A stretch of DNA of 64,000 bases from Streptomyces galbus. Lineage in GTDB: Bacteria; Actinomycetota; Actinomycetes; Streptomycetales; Streptomycetaceae. This document shows positions 51,685-60,934 of this stretch, in pieces. Each line of letters opens with the position of its first letter. Position 1 is the stretch's first letter. The stretch covers positions 1 to 64,000 of the forward strand of contig NZ_SZPR01000021.1 in assembly GCF_005280195.1 (NCBI RefSeq). The letters are read 5' to 3'. The notes beneath the pieces are model-generated. The model saw only the letters and a list, made by a program, of their open reading frames with translations, was not told the DNA's origin and ran no database searches. Both the position numbers and the translations under genes were made by a program.

Positions 51685-52788
51685 TTATGACTCAGCGGGG
51701 ACCGCCCTCACGAGTCCGGTCTCGTTTACGAAGGACGCGAACTGCTCTACGAGGCGGTGCGACGCGGTCCGCATCGCGGCCCTCGTCATCCCCGCGACGT
51801 GCGGGGACAGGGTGCAGTACGGATTGTCGGCGAGCACAGAAGTAAAGTCCGCTCCCTCGGACTCGAAGACGTCGACCGCGGCACGCCAAGGTCCGGAGTC
51901 AGGGTCCCGCAACGCCCGGTCGAGGGCATCCTCGCGCACCACGCTCGCCCGTGCCGTGTTGATCAGGACCGAGCCCGGTCTCATCAGCCGCAGCTCCTCC
52001 GCTCCGATGAGGCCGTCGGTCTCGGCGGAGGCCGGCACATGCACCGACACTACGTCGCAGCCAGCGAGTAGCTCCGGCAGGGTTTCCACCCTGCGGCCCG
52101 GCCAGCCAGCCGCTCGTTCCGGCGTGAACCGCGGCGATCCGAAGACCCACGCCTCGGCACCGAAGGGCCGCACGAGCTCGGCGGTGCGTCGGGCAATGGC
52201 CCCGGATCCCACCAGCCCCACCCGCGCGCCGTCGAGGCTGCTCACGGGCAGGCCCTCGACCGCAGCGCTCCATGAACCCTGGCGCAGGTCCCGGTCGCGG
52301 CGTGCGATCCCGCGCAGCGCGTCAAGTATGAGCGAGACGGTCAGTTCCGCCACGGCAGCCGCGTTGGCGCCCGGCGTCGTGCGGATAGCAACTCCCAGGC
52401 GCTGCGCCGCCGCGTGGTCAAACGTGTCCGATCCGGCAGCGGCTCGCCCCACCAGGACCAAGCGACGCCGCAGGCCTTCGGCGGTCGCCCGCTCCAGCAC
52501 GTTCCGGGTGAGCGGGATACCGGCCCGGCACTTGAGCACCTGGTAGCCGCGACCCTCGTCTTCCAGTTGGCGGGCCAATTCCTCCTCGGCGAAGCCGTCG
52601 AAGTCAACGGTGTCCCAGTCGGCCTCGAGCCGGGAGCGGAGCGCGGGGTCCGTCACGCGCCGGAGGTTGACCGTCGGCACCAGACCCAGGTCGTTGAGCG
52701 CGGTGAGCTCGGTCAGGGCCTGATCGCCCAGAGCCGGGTCCACGACGAGGACCCGACCGGCTGCGGCGTGATCGGGTGTCGCGGTCAC
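51685..52788 (-). CDS. D-isomer-specific 2-hydroxyacid dehydrogenase
   Basis: A 367-residue NAD-dependent oxidoreductase from the GTG at 52788, with GGGAGG upstream. It shows the nucleotide motif ARVGLVGSGAIARRTAEL, the Arg in LINTARASVVREDAL, and the catalytic His in LSPHVAGMTRAAM, as in phosphoglycerate dehydrogenase relatives. The N-terminal domain has RGYQVLKCRAGIPLTRNVLE and VGRAAAGSDTFDHAAA. The substrate is probably a 2-hydroxy or 2-keto acid. It stands alone, with no related pathway genes next to it. Confidence 0.9.
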   Translation of the reverse strand: MTATPDHAAAGRVLVVDPALGDQALTELTALNDLGLVPTVNLRRVTDPALRSRLEADWDTVDFDGFAEEELARQLEDEGRGYQVLKCRAGIPLTRNVLERATAEGLRRRLVLVGRAAAGSDTFDHAAAQRLGVAIRTTPGANAAAVAELTVSLILDALRGIARRDRDLRQGSWSAAVEGLPVSSLDGARVGLVGSGAIARRTAELVRPFGAEAWVFGSPRFTPERAAGWPGRRVETLPELLAGCDVVSVHVPASAETDGLIGAEELRLMRPGSVLINTARASVVREDALDRALRDPDSGPWRAAVDVFESEGADFTSVLADNPYCTLSPHVAGMTRAAMRTASHRLVEQFASFVNETGLVRAVPAES

Positions 52789-53122
52789 ACGGTCCTCCCA
52801 GTCGTCGGTGCGCCCTGTGTCCGGCCGACACTGCCGGCGCCGGGCACCGTCAGCGGCCGACCTGCTCTGCTCTGCTTTAGGACGGATGGTAGGCGCTCAC
52901 CAGCAGCGTGTTGGCGGTGCGCGGCCCGGTGGCATCACCTAGGCCGGGCCTTCGAGCGGCCAGGCATCGCCGTTTCACGAGCACACCACGAGCACACCAG
53001 CGTCGAAGCCGTCGAGCGGCGCGGGCGATCACCGCCGACGTGTCGCACCGCGATGACGGCCTCGGCTGCCTTGGTTGGGCCGGGAGGACGAGCCAGGCGG
53101 GGACCGGTGGCACTCGCCTCGG
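52789..53122. other. Intergenic stretch
   Basis: About 330 bases between two leftward genes. It contains the ribosome site of the dehydrogenase gene at its left edge and no supported gene. Confidence 0.4.
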
Positions 53123-54559
53123 TCAGGCCAGGCGACGCAGGGCGGCCGCGGCGGCCTGGCCGCCCTGGCGGTCGGCCGCGGCCTGCAGGGCGTCGAGGAC
53201 CGCCTCGCGATGCCCCTCGGCCCCGGCGACTACGCCGGCCAGCACCTCGGGCACCTGTCGGGGGAAACGCGGGAGAACGGCCAGCAGTTCGGGAATCGCG
53301 GTGCCGGCCTGCGGCCCCCAGTGTGCGAGGAGTCCCAACAGGTATCCAGCTTCCTCCTCACCCACGCCGTCCGCGACCAGACGCGCCCGGACCGCTTCGA
53401 GCAGTGCAGGATCGCAGGCGAGCGGCCGGACATAACGGATCCGTCCCCTAGCCTCGGACACGACCGTAGCGGCCAGGGCCCGCGGGCGGTCCGGGAGGTG
53501 CCGCGCGAGAAGGGGCGTCGCCTCGGGAACGTCCGCAGCGATCAAAACCGACAGGGCCCGGTCGGCGAGGACATCGTCGTCACCGGACGCCAAGTGCACG
53601 AGCTCCCGCGCGACGGCGCCGTCCTCCTTTCGCCACGCGCTCACAAGGCGATCCGCCGCCGTCCCCGGATCATCGACCAGGGCGAGCAGCAGGGGCAGCA
53701 GACGCAGCCGGACCTCCGGCCGGTGCTCTCCAAGCGTCGTGGCGCCCCACACGGCCTCCTTGCGTACGTCGGCCCTGTCCTCGCCCTCGGCGCGCAGCGC
53801 CGCCGTGACCACCTCCATGGCGTCACCGGGACGCCCGCGCTCCACGAGCCGTTCGACGAGGGCGGGAAACGGGTCGGTGAGCCAGGGCGTCTGGCCGATG
53901 CGGCCACTCGCCGGCAGCAAGAAGACCGTCGCGGCAGTCAGTTCGGCCGTCCAGGGAAGGCCGGTGTCCGGGACGACGACCAGGGCCGCGAGCCGCACCT
54001 CGTCGGGCTGGCCGGCGGTCAGTGCCGTGGCCACCAAGCGGCGGGCCGACAGCGCGTCCAGCAGCACACAGCCGAACAGCAAGTCCCGCCGCACGGAGGG
54101 CTCTTCCTCCACCTCCCAGCAGGCAGCCAACGCCTCCCAGGAGTTCTCCGGGCTGCGGCACTGAGCCACCGCCCAGACGGCGAGCTGCCGCACCTCGGCG
54201 TCATGATGCCCCAACAGAGGTTGCAGGAGCGGCATCTGAGCGGAGACCGATGCCCGGGCGGTGCCCGAAGGGATGTCCTTTTCCTCTTCGGAGGCGGCGA
54301 CGGAGCCGAGGAAGAAGAGCAGAGCTGACGTCCGCAGACCCGCCGCGCACAACCGGGCGATCCAGGGCACCGCCTGGATGGTGGCAGGTGTCACGGTGCT
54401 GCCCAGGTCCAGCAACAGCCCGTAGAGCTCTTCGAGAGCCTCCTGCGAGGTGTCGACATCCGAGGATGCCAGTGCCCGCAGCACGCCGGGGAGTTCACCC
54501 ACCCCGCACCGCTCCCACGGCACGCGGTGAAGCTCTCCCCAATCCCAGCCGACATCCAT
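53123..54559 (-). CDS. HEAT-repeat-like protein of unknown function
   Basis: A 478-residue soluble protein from the ATG at 54559, without a clear ribosome site. It consists of Ala/Leu-rich helical pairs spaced about 35-45 residues apart: LPGVLRALASSDVDTSQEAL, HHDAEVRQLAVWAVAQCRSP, LVERGRPGDAMEVVTAALRA and VRLRLLPLLLALVDDPGTA. These fit HEAT/ARM-type solenoids used as protein-binding scaffolds. No catalytic motif is seen. Such paralogues are frequent in Streptomyces; partners are unknown. Confidence 0.8.
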   Translation of the reverse strand: MDVGWDWGELHRVPWERCGVGELPGVLRALASSDVDTSQEALEELYGLLLDLGSTVTPATIQAVPWIARLCAAGLRTSALLFFLGSVAASEEEKDIPSGTARASVSAQMPLLQPLLGHHDAEVRQLAVWAVAQCRSPENSWEALAACWEVEEEPSVRRDLLFGCVLLDALSARRLVATALTAGQPDEVRLAALVVVPDTGLPWTAELTAATVFLLPASGRIGQTPWLTDPFPALVERLVERGRPGDAMEVVTAALRAEGEDRADVRKEAVWGATTLGEHRPEVRLRLLPLLLALVDDPGTAADRLVSAWRKEDGAVARELVHLASGDDDVLADRALSVLIAADVPEATPLLARHLPDRPRALAATVVSEARGRIRYVRPLACDPALLEAVRARLVADGVGEEEAGYLLGLLAHWGPQAGTAIPELLAVLPRFPRQVPEVLAGVVAGAEGHREAVLDALQAAADRQGGQAAAAALRRLA

Positions 54560-54584
54560 TTCGCGATCCTACGGCCGGCTCGCT

Positions 54585-54645
54585 GTCGCGCGGCTCCAGC
54601 AGCGCCTCGTCCGGCGCCCCAGCGGCGCGGACCCTGCCCGCGGTG
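54585..54645 (+). pseudogene. Short ATP-dependent DNA ligase fragment
   Basis: About 55 bases (CGGCTCCAGCAGCGCCTCGT, then CCGGCGCCCCAGCGGCGCGG) match the RLQQRLARRGSGA segment found in the other ligase relics. Nothing else of the gene is recognisable on either side. Confidence 0.45.
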
Positions 54646-54966
54646 CAAGGACGGCGCAGCCTCAGGTTGTTCGGGGTTCGAGCCGGGTGGTGGCGGGTGC
54701 TTGCATGGACGCTGGAGCAGGTGTCGGCGTTGACGCGCCGCTTGGGGACGCTGGGGTGTCCGTTGCGGCTGACGGTGGTCAGCGGTCTGCCGGGGGCTGA
54801 CTGGGACGGATGGGAGACATCGGTGCGGGCAGTCCCGTACGCACCGCGGACCTCCTCGTGGAGGCCCTCACCGACGACTCCTTCCAGCACTGGATCGGCT
54901 CCCGCGCCGGGACGTAGCCCGGCCCCGGTACCTGCCGACCGCTCCCGAGCCGCATGGCGCTGCAGC
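54646..54966. other. Stretch without a confident gene
   Basis: About 320 bases. A 35-codon frame at 54810-54917 (MGDIGAGSPVRTADLLVEAL...) has an ATG but no clear ribosome site. It may be the tail of a lost gene. Nothing else is recognised. Confidence 0.3.
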
Positions 54967-55893
54967 TCACAGGTTCAGGCCGCCGACGCTGGTGTCGTGC
55001 CGATCCTCGTGGGTGGAGACGGCGGGATCATGCTGGGACACGCCCTCGCCCGGAGAAGTGATCACGTCGTCTCCTTCCCGGGTCTTGCCCAGATCACCTT
55101 TCAAAACGTCCGGTCGGAAGTTCCTGCCCGGGGGAACGTCCGGGCCCGGACACGGCCGTCCTGGCCCGTAGGCCGGGCCCTGCAGAAAGGGACGCAGAGT
55201 GGACACGCAGGCGTTGAGGCGGCTGAGGTTCAGGGAGTGCACCGCCTGCCCGGCCATCTTCGTGAAGTCGTCCAGGACGAGCAGGGGCGTGGGATGCAGC
55301 ACGTACTTGGCGAACTTGACGCCGGCCTCCAGCTTGGCGTCCCCCTTGGCGGCGCTGGTGACCAGCTCACTCGCCCAGCCCTCGGGGGTGGCGTGCGGCA
55401 GGATCAGCTTACCGAGGGCGTCGAAGCCGTCGGCTGCCGCTCTCTCGGCGACGTGGGGTGTGTCTGCGGCCTTGTCCAGGTCGGTGACTGAGATGTCGCT
55501 GTCCGCCCAGTTGTAAGCGCGTAGGAGCACTGCCAGTTCGCCGGCGGCCTTGACGAGCTTTTCCTGAGACGCTGCATCAACAGGGGCCGGACCGGGCGGC
55601 AGGCCCAGCAGTCCTGCCACATGCCCGGCCACCTCGCTCACCTTCTCCATGCGCTCGGCCAGAGGGCACTGGGCGCGAAGGACGGCGGCGCCCTCACGGG
55701 CCGCCCCCAACAGATGGCAGGCGCGGCGCTCGCGTTCCTTCTTCGTCATCGGCGCGAAGGTGACCGGGTTCGGTTCGCCGTTCGAGATCACTAATCCCCC
55801 CGTGGAGTCCATGAACGAGAAGTCGACGGTAGCCCTCCGGCGGAACCGGCGGGTGACCATTGCGATCAATGGGACATGAGGCGGAGAAAGCAC
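54967..55893 (-). CDS. Hypothetical protein of unknown function
   Basis: Up to 308 residues from the GTG at 55893; ATGs at 55860 and 55812 are equally possible, and none has a good ribosome site. The middle has good coding character: EKVSEVAGHVAGLLGLPPGP, then KAAGELAVLLRAYNWADSDI, then FAKYVLHPTPLLVLDDFTKM. It is mainly helical with no membrane segment. The C-terminal 60 residues are Gly/Pro/Asp-rich and look disordered. I do not recognise the family. Confidence 0.6.
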   Translation of the reverse strand: MLSPPHVPLIAMVTRRFRRRATVDFSFMDSTGGLVISNGEPNPVTFAPMTKKERERRACHLLGAAREGAAVLRAQCPLAERMEKVSEVAGHVAGLLGLPPGPAPVDAASQEKLVKAAGELAVLLRAYNWADSDISVTDLDKAADTPHVAERAAADGFDALGKLILPHATPEGWASELVTSAAKGDAKLEAGVKFAKYVLHPTPLLVLDDFTKMAGQAVHSLNLSRLNACVSTLRPFLQGPAYGPGRPCPGPDVPPGRNFRPDVLKGDLGKTREGDDVITSPGEGVSQHDPAVSTHEDRHDTSVGGLNL

Positions 55894-55984
55894 TGAAAGG
55901 TGTCACTCACGTGGGGATTTCCGCCTCCGCCGAGGGCGGGAGCGGTGCTGTGGGGCCGGGCGCGGGAGGCGTCGGCGGGTGGAC

Positions 55985-56023
55985 GGTGGTGGGGCAGGCC
56001 CGGTACAGGCCTGCCCCACCACC
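55985..56023 (-). terminator. Strong terminator hairpin
   Basis: A perfect 16-bp stem, GGTGGTGGGGCAGGCC pairing with GGCCTGCCCCACCACC, and a 7-base loop CGGTACA. It lies 19 bases beyond the stop of the leftward gene at 56043 and should end that transcript. Confidence 0.85.
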
Positions 56024-56042
56024 CGGGTATGACGGTGTCTGG

Positions 56043-57899
56043 TCAGCCGGTGGGCTTGGGCAGGGGCTGGCCGAGGCGGTGGACGGTGGCGATGGTGTCG
56101 GTGCGGGTGCGGTTGCCGTGGGCGTCGATGCCGAAGTGGCCGCTGGCGCCGGCGACGGCGTCGTTGCGCAGGGCGTAGAGCTCGTTGCGGACGGCGTAGC
56201 GGTTGGGCAGGGCGGTGGGGCCGGTGCCGTGGGCGGCGGCGTTGTGCAGGGCGGTGGAGGCGGTGAGGACGGCGTCGTGGGCGACGATGGCCCAGTAGCT
56301 GCTGGTGAGGTGGCGGGCGGGGAACTGCTGGTCGTGGTGGGGGGCGGTGAAGTTCTTCACGAACGCGGTGTACAGGCCGCGGTCGGGGTTGGCGGGGCCG
56401 CTGAGCTGGGCGGGGCTGGGGAAGGAGGCGTACAGCACGGTGATGGGCGCGTCGGCGGTGTGCAGGGCTTGCGTTTTGGGGTCGAGGGAGGCCGCGTCGG
56501 AGCCGGTGATGACGGTGATGGGCTGGGCGTGGCAGCTGCGTTGGGCGAGGGCGTCGAGGAAGACGGGCAGGTACTTGACGCGGGCGGCGTAGTAGACGGT
56601 GTCGATGGTCTTGCCGGTGTTGCAGAAGTTCTGGCTGATGGTGGGCAGGATGGCGCCGGGCCCGCCGCGCGGGTCGAAGCTGAAGTCGGAGTTGGGGTCG
56701 AGGTGTTTCTTCAGGCCCGCGATGGTGCGGAAGCCCTTGCGCAGGGACTCGGTGTAGAGGTCACGGGTGCCGTTGGGGGTGACCTGGGTGCTGACCAGGG
56801 CCGCGGTGCGCCGGCCGGAGCCGAGCTGTTTGCTGATCGCGGTGAGCTGGTCGGTGTTGGACAGGGCGACCCGGGCCAGTCCGTTGATCGGGCCCTTGCC
56901 GTCGACCGCGCCGGTGGCGTCGAAGCCGTCCGCGGTGATCAGGTCCCCGATCATGGGCAGGTCGGCCTTGGCGAGTTCCCGGGTGGCGTCGACCGTCTCC
57001 TGCTGGCTCAGTCCCAGCCCGGCCACCGCCACCAGGTGCTCGCCGTCCTTCACCGACTTGAGCTGGTCGACGGCCGCCTTCCAGGCCCGCTCGGAGCTGC
57101 CCATTGACGCCACGAGCAGCCGGATCTTGGGCCTGCTGTCCTTCTTGTTCTCCTCCTCGACGGCCGTGTAGGCGCCCTCGAGTTCGGCCACGTACTGGCC
57201 CACCGTCAGCGAGTTGGCGTCCGCGGAACTCAGCGGCGTCAGGAACGCGAACGTCACGTAGTCGCCGCCATCGGTGACGTTGCGGTTCTCCGCACCGATG
57301 GCCTTCATGACGGGCTTCAGGTCATCCCCGAAGACGGCCGCGCCGTCGCTGCCATCCGTGACGCCCGTGCACTCCCCGCCGGGCCCCGTCACCAGGTCCC
57401 GGCTGGACGTGCCGCAGTGCTGCTCGCGGAAGTGGTCGACGTTCGACTCGTGCACCTGCCAGGCCACCAGGGCCGCCGTCAGAGCGAGGACGGTGCCGGC
57501 CACCAGGCCGGCGCGCACCCGGGCCCGGCGCCCGCCCAGCAGGTCCTGCCAGCGGCCGGGCCCACCTGGTCCGGCAGGGCCGCCGGGCTGCGCGGGCTGG
57601 CCGTCCAGCCTTTCCCAGCAGGCGAGCCACCGCTCCTGCTCCGCTTCTCCTAGCCCGCAGGCCGGAAGGTACTTGGCCACGAAGTCCCGCGAGGGCAGCG
57701 CGTCCTTCGCCAGCACGTTGTGGATCGTGGTGGTCGACAGACCCCCCTTGCTGGCCGACGCGACGGCGTTGTAACTCTTGGTGCCGCGCAGCTGCTTCAG
57801 CGCGTCGCGGAATTCCTTCTGGTCACGCACGCGCAGCGGGTCGGGCCCCCTGCCCTGCCGGTCCGCCGCGCCCGGCCGGCCTCCCTGCGGCAGTCTCAT
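56043..57899 (-). CDS. HTH, single membrane helix and periplasmic-binding-like protein
   Basis: A 618-residue protein from the ATG at 57899, overlapping the upstream gene's stop (TGATG). Residues about 20-95 form an XRE-like region (FRDALKQLRGTKSYNAVASA, then LSTTTIHNVLAKDALPSRDF) common in Streptomyces. A membrane helix follows (VRAGLVAGTVLALTAALVAW, about 150-170). The outer ~440 residues look like a type-I periplasmic binding/branched-chain amino-acid receptor fold: VGQYVAELEGAYTAVEEENK, IRLLVASMGSSERAWKAAVD, LPMIGDLITADGFDATGAVD and ITVITGSDAASLDP. It could sense an external ligand and signal inward. The ligand is unknown. Confidence 0.8.
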   Translation of the reverse strand: MRLPQGGRPGAADRQGRGPDPLRVRDQKEFRDALKQLRGTKSYNAVASASKGGLSTTTIHNVLAKDALPSRDFVAKYLPACGLGEAEQERWLACWERLDGQPAQPGGPAGPGGPGRWQDLLGGRRARVRAGLVAGTVLALTAALVAWQVHESNVDHFREQHCGTSSRDLVTGPGGECTGVTDGSDGAAVFGDDLKPVMKAIGAENRNVTDGGDYVTFAFLTPLSSADANSLTVGQYVAELEGAYTAVEEENKKDSRPKIRLLVASMGSSERAWKAAVDQLKSVKDGEHLVAVAGLGLSQQETVDATRELAKADLPMIGDLITADGFDATGAVDGKGPINGLARVALSNTDQLTAISKQLGSGRRTAALVSTQVTPNGTRDLYTESLRKGFRTIAGLKKHLDPNSDFSFDPRGGPGAILPTISQNFCNTGKTIDTVYYAARVKYLPVFLDALAQRSCHAQPITVITGSDAASLDPKTQALHTADAPITVLYASFPSPAQLSGPANPDRGLYTAFVKNFTAPHHDQQFPARHLTSSYWAIVAHDAVLTASTALHNAAAHGTGPTALPNRYAVRNELYALRNDAVAGASGHFGIDAHGNRTRTDTIATVHRLGQPLPKPTG

Positions 57900-58159
57900 C
57901 ACGCACCCCCGGCAAGGCCGGCCGCCGGGCGCTGCCCGCTCAGCCACGGACCGAGTTGCGCGGCGGCCGCCGAAACAGCCGCGATGAGCCCGATGACGTC
58001 GCACGCGGGCTGGCCGCCGCACACGAGGACGACCACGACCAGCAAGATGACGGTGAAGACGGTGATCCGGTGGACCGGCGTGAGACTCGCGCCGCACAGC
58101 GCGTGATCTGCGGCTGCCGCCTGACGGCGGCTCCGGGACCGGTTGATACGTACCGACAC
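57899..58159 (-). CDS. Small membrane protein coupled to the HTH/receptor gene
   Basis: An 86-residue protein from the GTG at 58159, with GGAGG 9 bases upstream. Its stop overlaps the next start (TGATG), so the two are co-translated. It has a basic N-terminus (SVRINRSRSRRQ) and one or two membrane segments (ITVFTVILLVVVVLVCGG; VIGLIAAVSAAAAQLGPWL). No family is recognised. It may accompany the receptor-like protein. Confidence 0.7.
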   Translation of the reverse strand: MSVRINRSRSRRQAAAADHALCGASLTPVHRITVFTVILLVVVVLVCGGQPACDVIGLIAAVSAAAAQLGPWLSGQRPAAGLAGGA

Positions 58160-58950
58160 AGTTGTTTCCCTCCCTGGGCACGACGAAGATCACTGAAGGG
58201 CTGCATCCAGTTACCGGCTGTGATGCGGCCTTAAGTCAGTCTGTGCCTTCGCCGCAACCGGGGAAAACCCTTCCGCTCAATCGGAATCAGCCCGGACAAG
58301 CACCGCCCGATTCCGGAAGAGTTCTGTCTTTGAAGAGCAGGGCATCAGGAATGACCCGGCGGCCCACCCCGCTGGGGCCGGACGGTTCAGGCTGCCGCCG
58401 GCTCCGGGGCACCCCATCACCACACCCCTACACCGGCCCAGCCACTCTCTGACCAGGACATACGCCGTTCTGAACGGTTCCGAACCCATCCCGAATGCGG
58501 AAGATCTTGCGCGCCGGGTCACCCGATGGTGAGCTGAACAAGCGGAACCCCGCCCCCATAAATCGCCGCTCCACTCCCTTCCTGGGCGCGGCACCATGAA
58601 AAGGGGCGGAAGAAAGAGGGCTCCTGTTACCGGCAGGAGCCCTCACCCCATCCGCTGACCCCAACAGCTATTCCGACCACAGCCCACAGGCATTCATGAG
58701 CCGCGGGCCGGGAAAAGGGAGGTTCAATCCGAGCAAGCAGTCGCCGAGAGGTCGGCCTGTGCGGCGCGGAGGCCCTGCGGGGTGGTTTCAGGGCCACACC
58801 AGGAGGCGTCGGCGGGTAACGCAGAGGGCCGCCCCGCGTCATGAACAGACCAGCCGCATCGCCGGCTGCTGAACGCCTGGCCCCGCGGCGCTGTGGCGGC
58901 TTTCCATTGGAGGTTGCTGGGCAGCGACGAGCCGTCGGCCGGGGGCCAGT
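58160..58950. other. Long intergenic region
   Basis: Nearly 800 bases. A hairpin at 58619-58641 is listed separately. Several minus-strand open frames occur (for example near 58280-58660 and 58730-59170) but they lack ribosome sites and family patterns. I see no supported gene. Confidence 0.45.
58619..58641. terminator. Terminator-like hairpin
   Basis: GGCTCCTG and CAGGAGCC form an 8-bp stem around TTACCGG. It lies about 310 bases beyond the stop of the leftward gene at 58951, so it may end the WD40 operon transcript. Confidence 0.5.
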
Positions 58951-59184
58951 TCACGGGTACACGGGCGTCACCGTCGGCTCGCAGTCGTGATGGCAGGTGA
59001 CGTCGGACCACACCGCCAGCCCGAGCAGCACGAGGAACAGCGCGGCCGTGGCCGACGCGGCCAGCAAGCGCCAGGGGATGGGCCGCGCCACGGGGCGCCG
59101 GAGCCGTCGCCCGTCGACGAGCAGCGCGAACACGGCGACGACGAGGAGTACAGCCCCCAGGACACTCCACAGCACAGGCAGCAC
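58951..59184 (-). CDS. Small membrane protein in the WD40 operon
   Basis: A 77-residue protein from the GTG at 59184, with AAAGGGAG 6 bases upstream. Two membrane helices are clear (LPVLWSVLGAVLLVVAVFAL and LLAASATAALFLVLLGLAVW) with a basic loop between them (DGRRLRRPVARPI). The C-terminus has two cysteines (TCHHDCEP). It lies 48 bases after the preceding gene and is likely in the same operon. Function is unknown. Confidence 0.7.
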   Translation of the reverse strand: MLPVLWSVLGAVLLVVAVFALLVDGRRLRRPVARPIPWRLLAASATAALFLVLLGLAVWSDVTCHHDCEPTVTPVYP

Positions 59185-59232
59185 GTCGGTCTCCCTTTCA
59201 GCGTGCGCCGAACCGGTGCGCCCGCCCGGCGG

Positions 59233-59862
59233 TCAGAGCAGGGCGTGCGTGCGACATCCTGCGTGCGGGAACGGCTTGCGGTTCCCGGTCATCGGGAGGA
59301 TCTCGGTTCGCCGGCGGCGGGCACCGGTGGTGGCACGGGTCAGCACGGCCATGGTGTTGACGCCGCGGGAGTGCTCGTCGCGATACCGCTCGACAGCGCG
59401 CTCCGCGTCCTCACCGACAGCGGTGAGGATCTCCTCCACGAAACAGAAGGGGCAGCCGCGCTCCAGCCGTGCGGCCATGACGGGAAGGCGTGGCCCTCGC
59501 GTGCGGACAGCGACGAATCCGGTGCTCGAGACCCCCACCGTGGTCGACTCGGGGCTGTCCGGTCCGCACAGCGCGAGCACGCGCTGGCGCAGCTGATGCT
59601 CCTCGACCGACGGGATGGAGGGGACCGTGGTCTGCAGGACGGTGGCTGCGGCCGCGCCCAGCACGCACAATGCGGCAACCGTCCAGGCGAGGACCGTCAT
59701 CCAGCCGGGGGTCCAGCGCTCGGCGGCGAGCGTACCGGCCCCGGCCCACACCCCCAGGCTCAACCGGTCCCGCCAGCGGGGCGGGTTGCGTCGCACGATG
59801 CGCAGCAGGTCCCACAGCGCCAGCGCCAGGCACACCAGCACAGCCCCGTAAGCGGCGTTCAC
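59233..59862 (-). CDS. Membrane protein of unknown function in the WD40 operon
   Basis: A 209-residue protein from the GTG at 59862, with GAGG upstream. Two N-terminal membrane helices (GAVLVCLALALWDLL; MTVLAWTVAALCVLGAAAAT) are followed by a soluble part with a CPFC motif (ERGCPFCFVEEILTAVGEDA), which might be redox-active or bind metal. The rest is basic at the C-terminus. No family is recognised. It is 40 bases downstream of the WD40 gene. Confidence 0.7.
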   Translation of the reverse strand: MNAAYGAVLVCLALALWDLLRIVRRNPPRWRDRLSLGVWAGAGTLAAERWTPGWMTVLAWTVAALCVLGAAAATVLQTTVPSIPSVEEHQLRQRVLALCGPDSPESTTVGVSSTGFVAVRTRGPRLPVMAARLERGCPFCFVEEILTAVGEDAERAVERYRDEHSRGVNTMAVLTRATTGARRRRTEILPMTGNRKPFPHAGCRTHALL

Positions 59863-59902
59863 TGCCGCCTCGCCCGGCTCTGTCCGAGGAGTCCCGATGC
59901 CG

Positions 59903-60934
59903 TCATGAGAGTTCCTTCGCCACGTCCCACACCCGCGGGGCGTCGTCGTAGCCCGCGGTCACGAGCAGTGGCGGCCCGTCGAAGGGCCGTACCTGGCAGA
60001 CCGCCCGGGCCCAGCCGTGTCCGCTGAGCAGACCTGCGAGGTCCGTGCCCAGAGCGCCGAGGTGCTCGCCCGTGGCAGGGTCGCGCACGGCGGTCCCGGG
60101 GCCGTCACCGCCGACCACGAGTAGCGAGCGCTCACCGACGTCCGCCCGGCAAAGGGCGTACACCGGTCCGCTGCCTCCTGTCAGCGCCCGCACTTCCCGG
60201 CGTTCGTCCAGGTCCCACAGTCGTACGATTCCGTCCCAGCCGCCCGACGCGAGCAGGGTGCGGTCGCCGTCGGAGACCTCGCAGAGCGTCCACACGAATT
60301 TGCGGTGTCCGGTCAGTTCCGCATGACGCTGCCCCGACTCGGGGTGCCAGAGGGTCACGGAGCCAAGGCCGTGCCCGGCCGCGATCAACGTCCGGCCGCC
60401 TGTCCGTACCGTGGACAGGGCGAAGACCCACCCTCTACCGGAGCCGGTATCGATGGCGCGTGCCAGGCTGCCGTCCCGGGGATCCCACAGGCGTATGACG
60501 CGGTCGGCGCCCGCCGACGCCAGCAGCGCACGCCCGGCAACCTCCACCGTGCACAGGGCGTTCACCCAGCCGCGATGCCCCCTCAGCCGGACCGGGGGGT
60601 CGTTCGGTGCGCCGGGATCCCACAGGCACAGGGTGCCGCGCCGGCCACCGGACGCCAGCCGCGACCCGCTGTCCACGGGGACCTCGCACAGTGCACGCAC
60701 CCATGAGCGCGAGCCGGTGATCACCGCGACGTCCTCACGGGCCGACGGATCGGCGAGCCGGATCACCTTGCGGTGCCCGGAGTACGCGACCAGGCGGCGG
60801 TCGCCGACTGTCACCTCGCACAGCGCCTCGTAACTGGGCCGGAACCGGAATCTGCCCAACTGCCCTCCCCCACGCACCGATGCCCCGTGCTGTTCTGTTC
60901 TTCTGATCCTTCGCGGCGTGCACAGGCATGACAA
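59903..60934 (-). CDS. WD40 repeat protein
   Basis: Up to 343 residues from a TTG at 60934; internal starts near residue 20-25 are possible, one with a GGGAGG site. At least six WD40 repeats are visible, each ending in (L/V)WD or a variant: SGHRKVIRLADPS, SGGRRGTLCLWDPG, SAGADRVIRLWDPRDG, HGLGSVTLWHPES, SGGWDGIVRLWDLDE and TAGYDDAPRVWDVA. It should form a β-propeller that holds other proteins together. It heads a small operon with two membrane protein genes. Confidence 0.85.
   Translation of the reverse strand: MSCLCTPRRIRRTEQHGASVRGGGQLGRFRFRPSYEALCEVTVGDRRLVAYSGHRKVIRLADPSAREDVAVITGSRSWVRALCEVPVDSGSRLASGGRRGTLCLWDPGAPNDPPVRLRGHRGWVNALCTVEVAGRALLASAGADRVIRLWDPRDGSLARAIDTGSGRGWVFALSTVRTGGRTLIAAGHGLGSVTLWHPESGQRHAELTGHRKFVWTLCEVSDGDRTLLASGGWDGIVRLWDLDERREVRALTGGSGPVYALCRADVGERSLLVVGGDGPGTAVRDPATGEHLGALGTDLAGLLSGHGWARAVCQVRPFDGPPLLVTAGYDDAPRVWDVAKELS

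Noticed and set aside
54810..54917. 35-codon frame with an ATG
   Set aside because: No convincing ribosome site or homologue pattern; may be a relic tail. Kept only as a note.
55860..57107. Open frame of 415 codons on the plus strand, extremely rich in Gly and Val
   Set aside because: Antisense shadow of the HTH/receptor gene.
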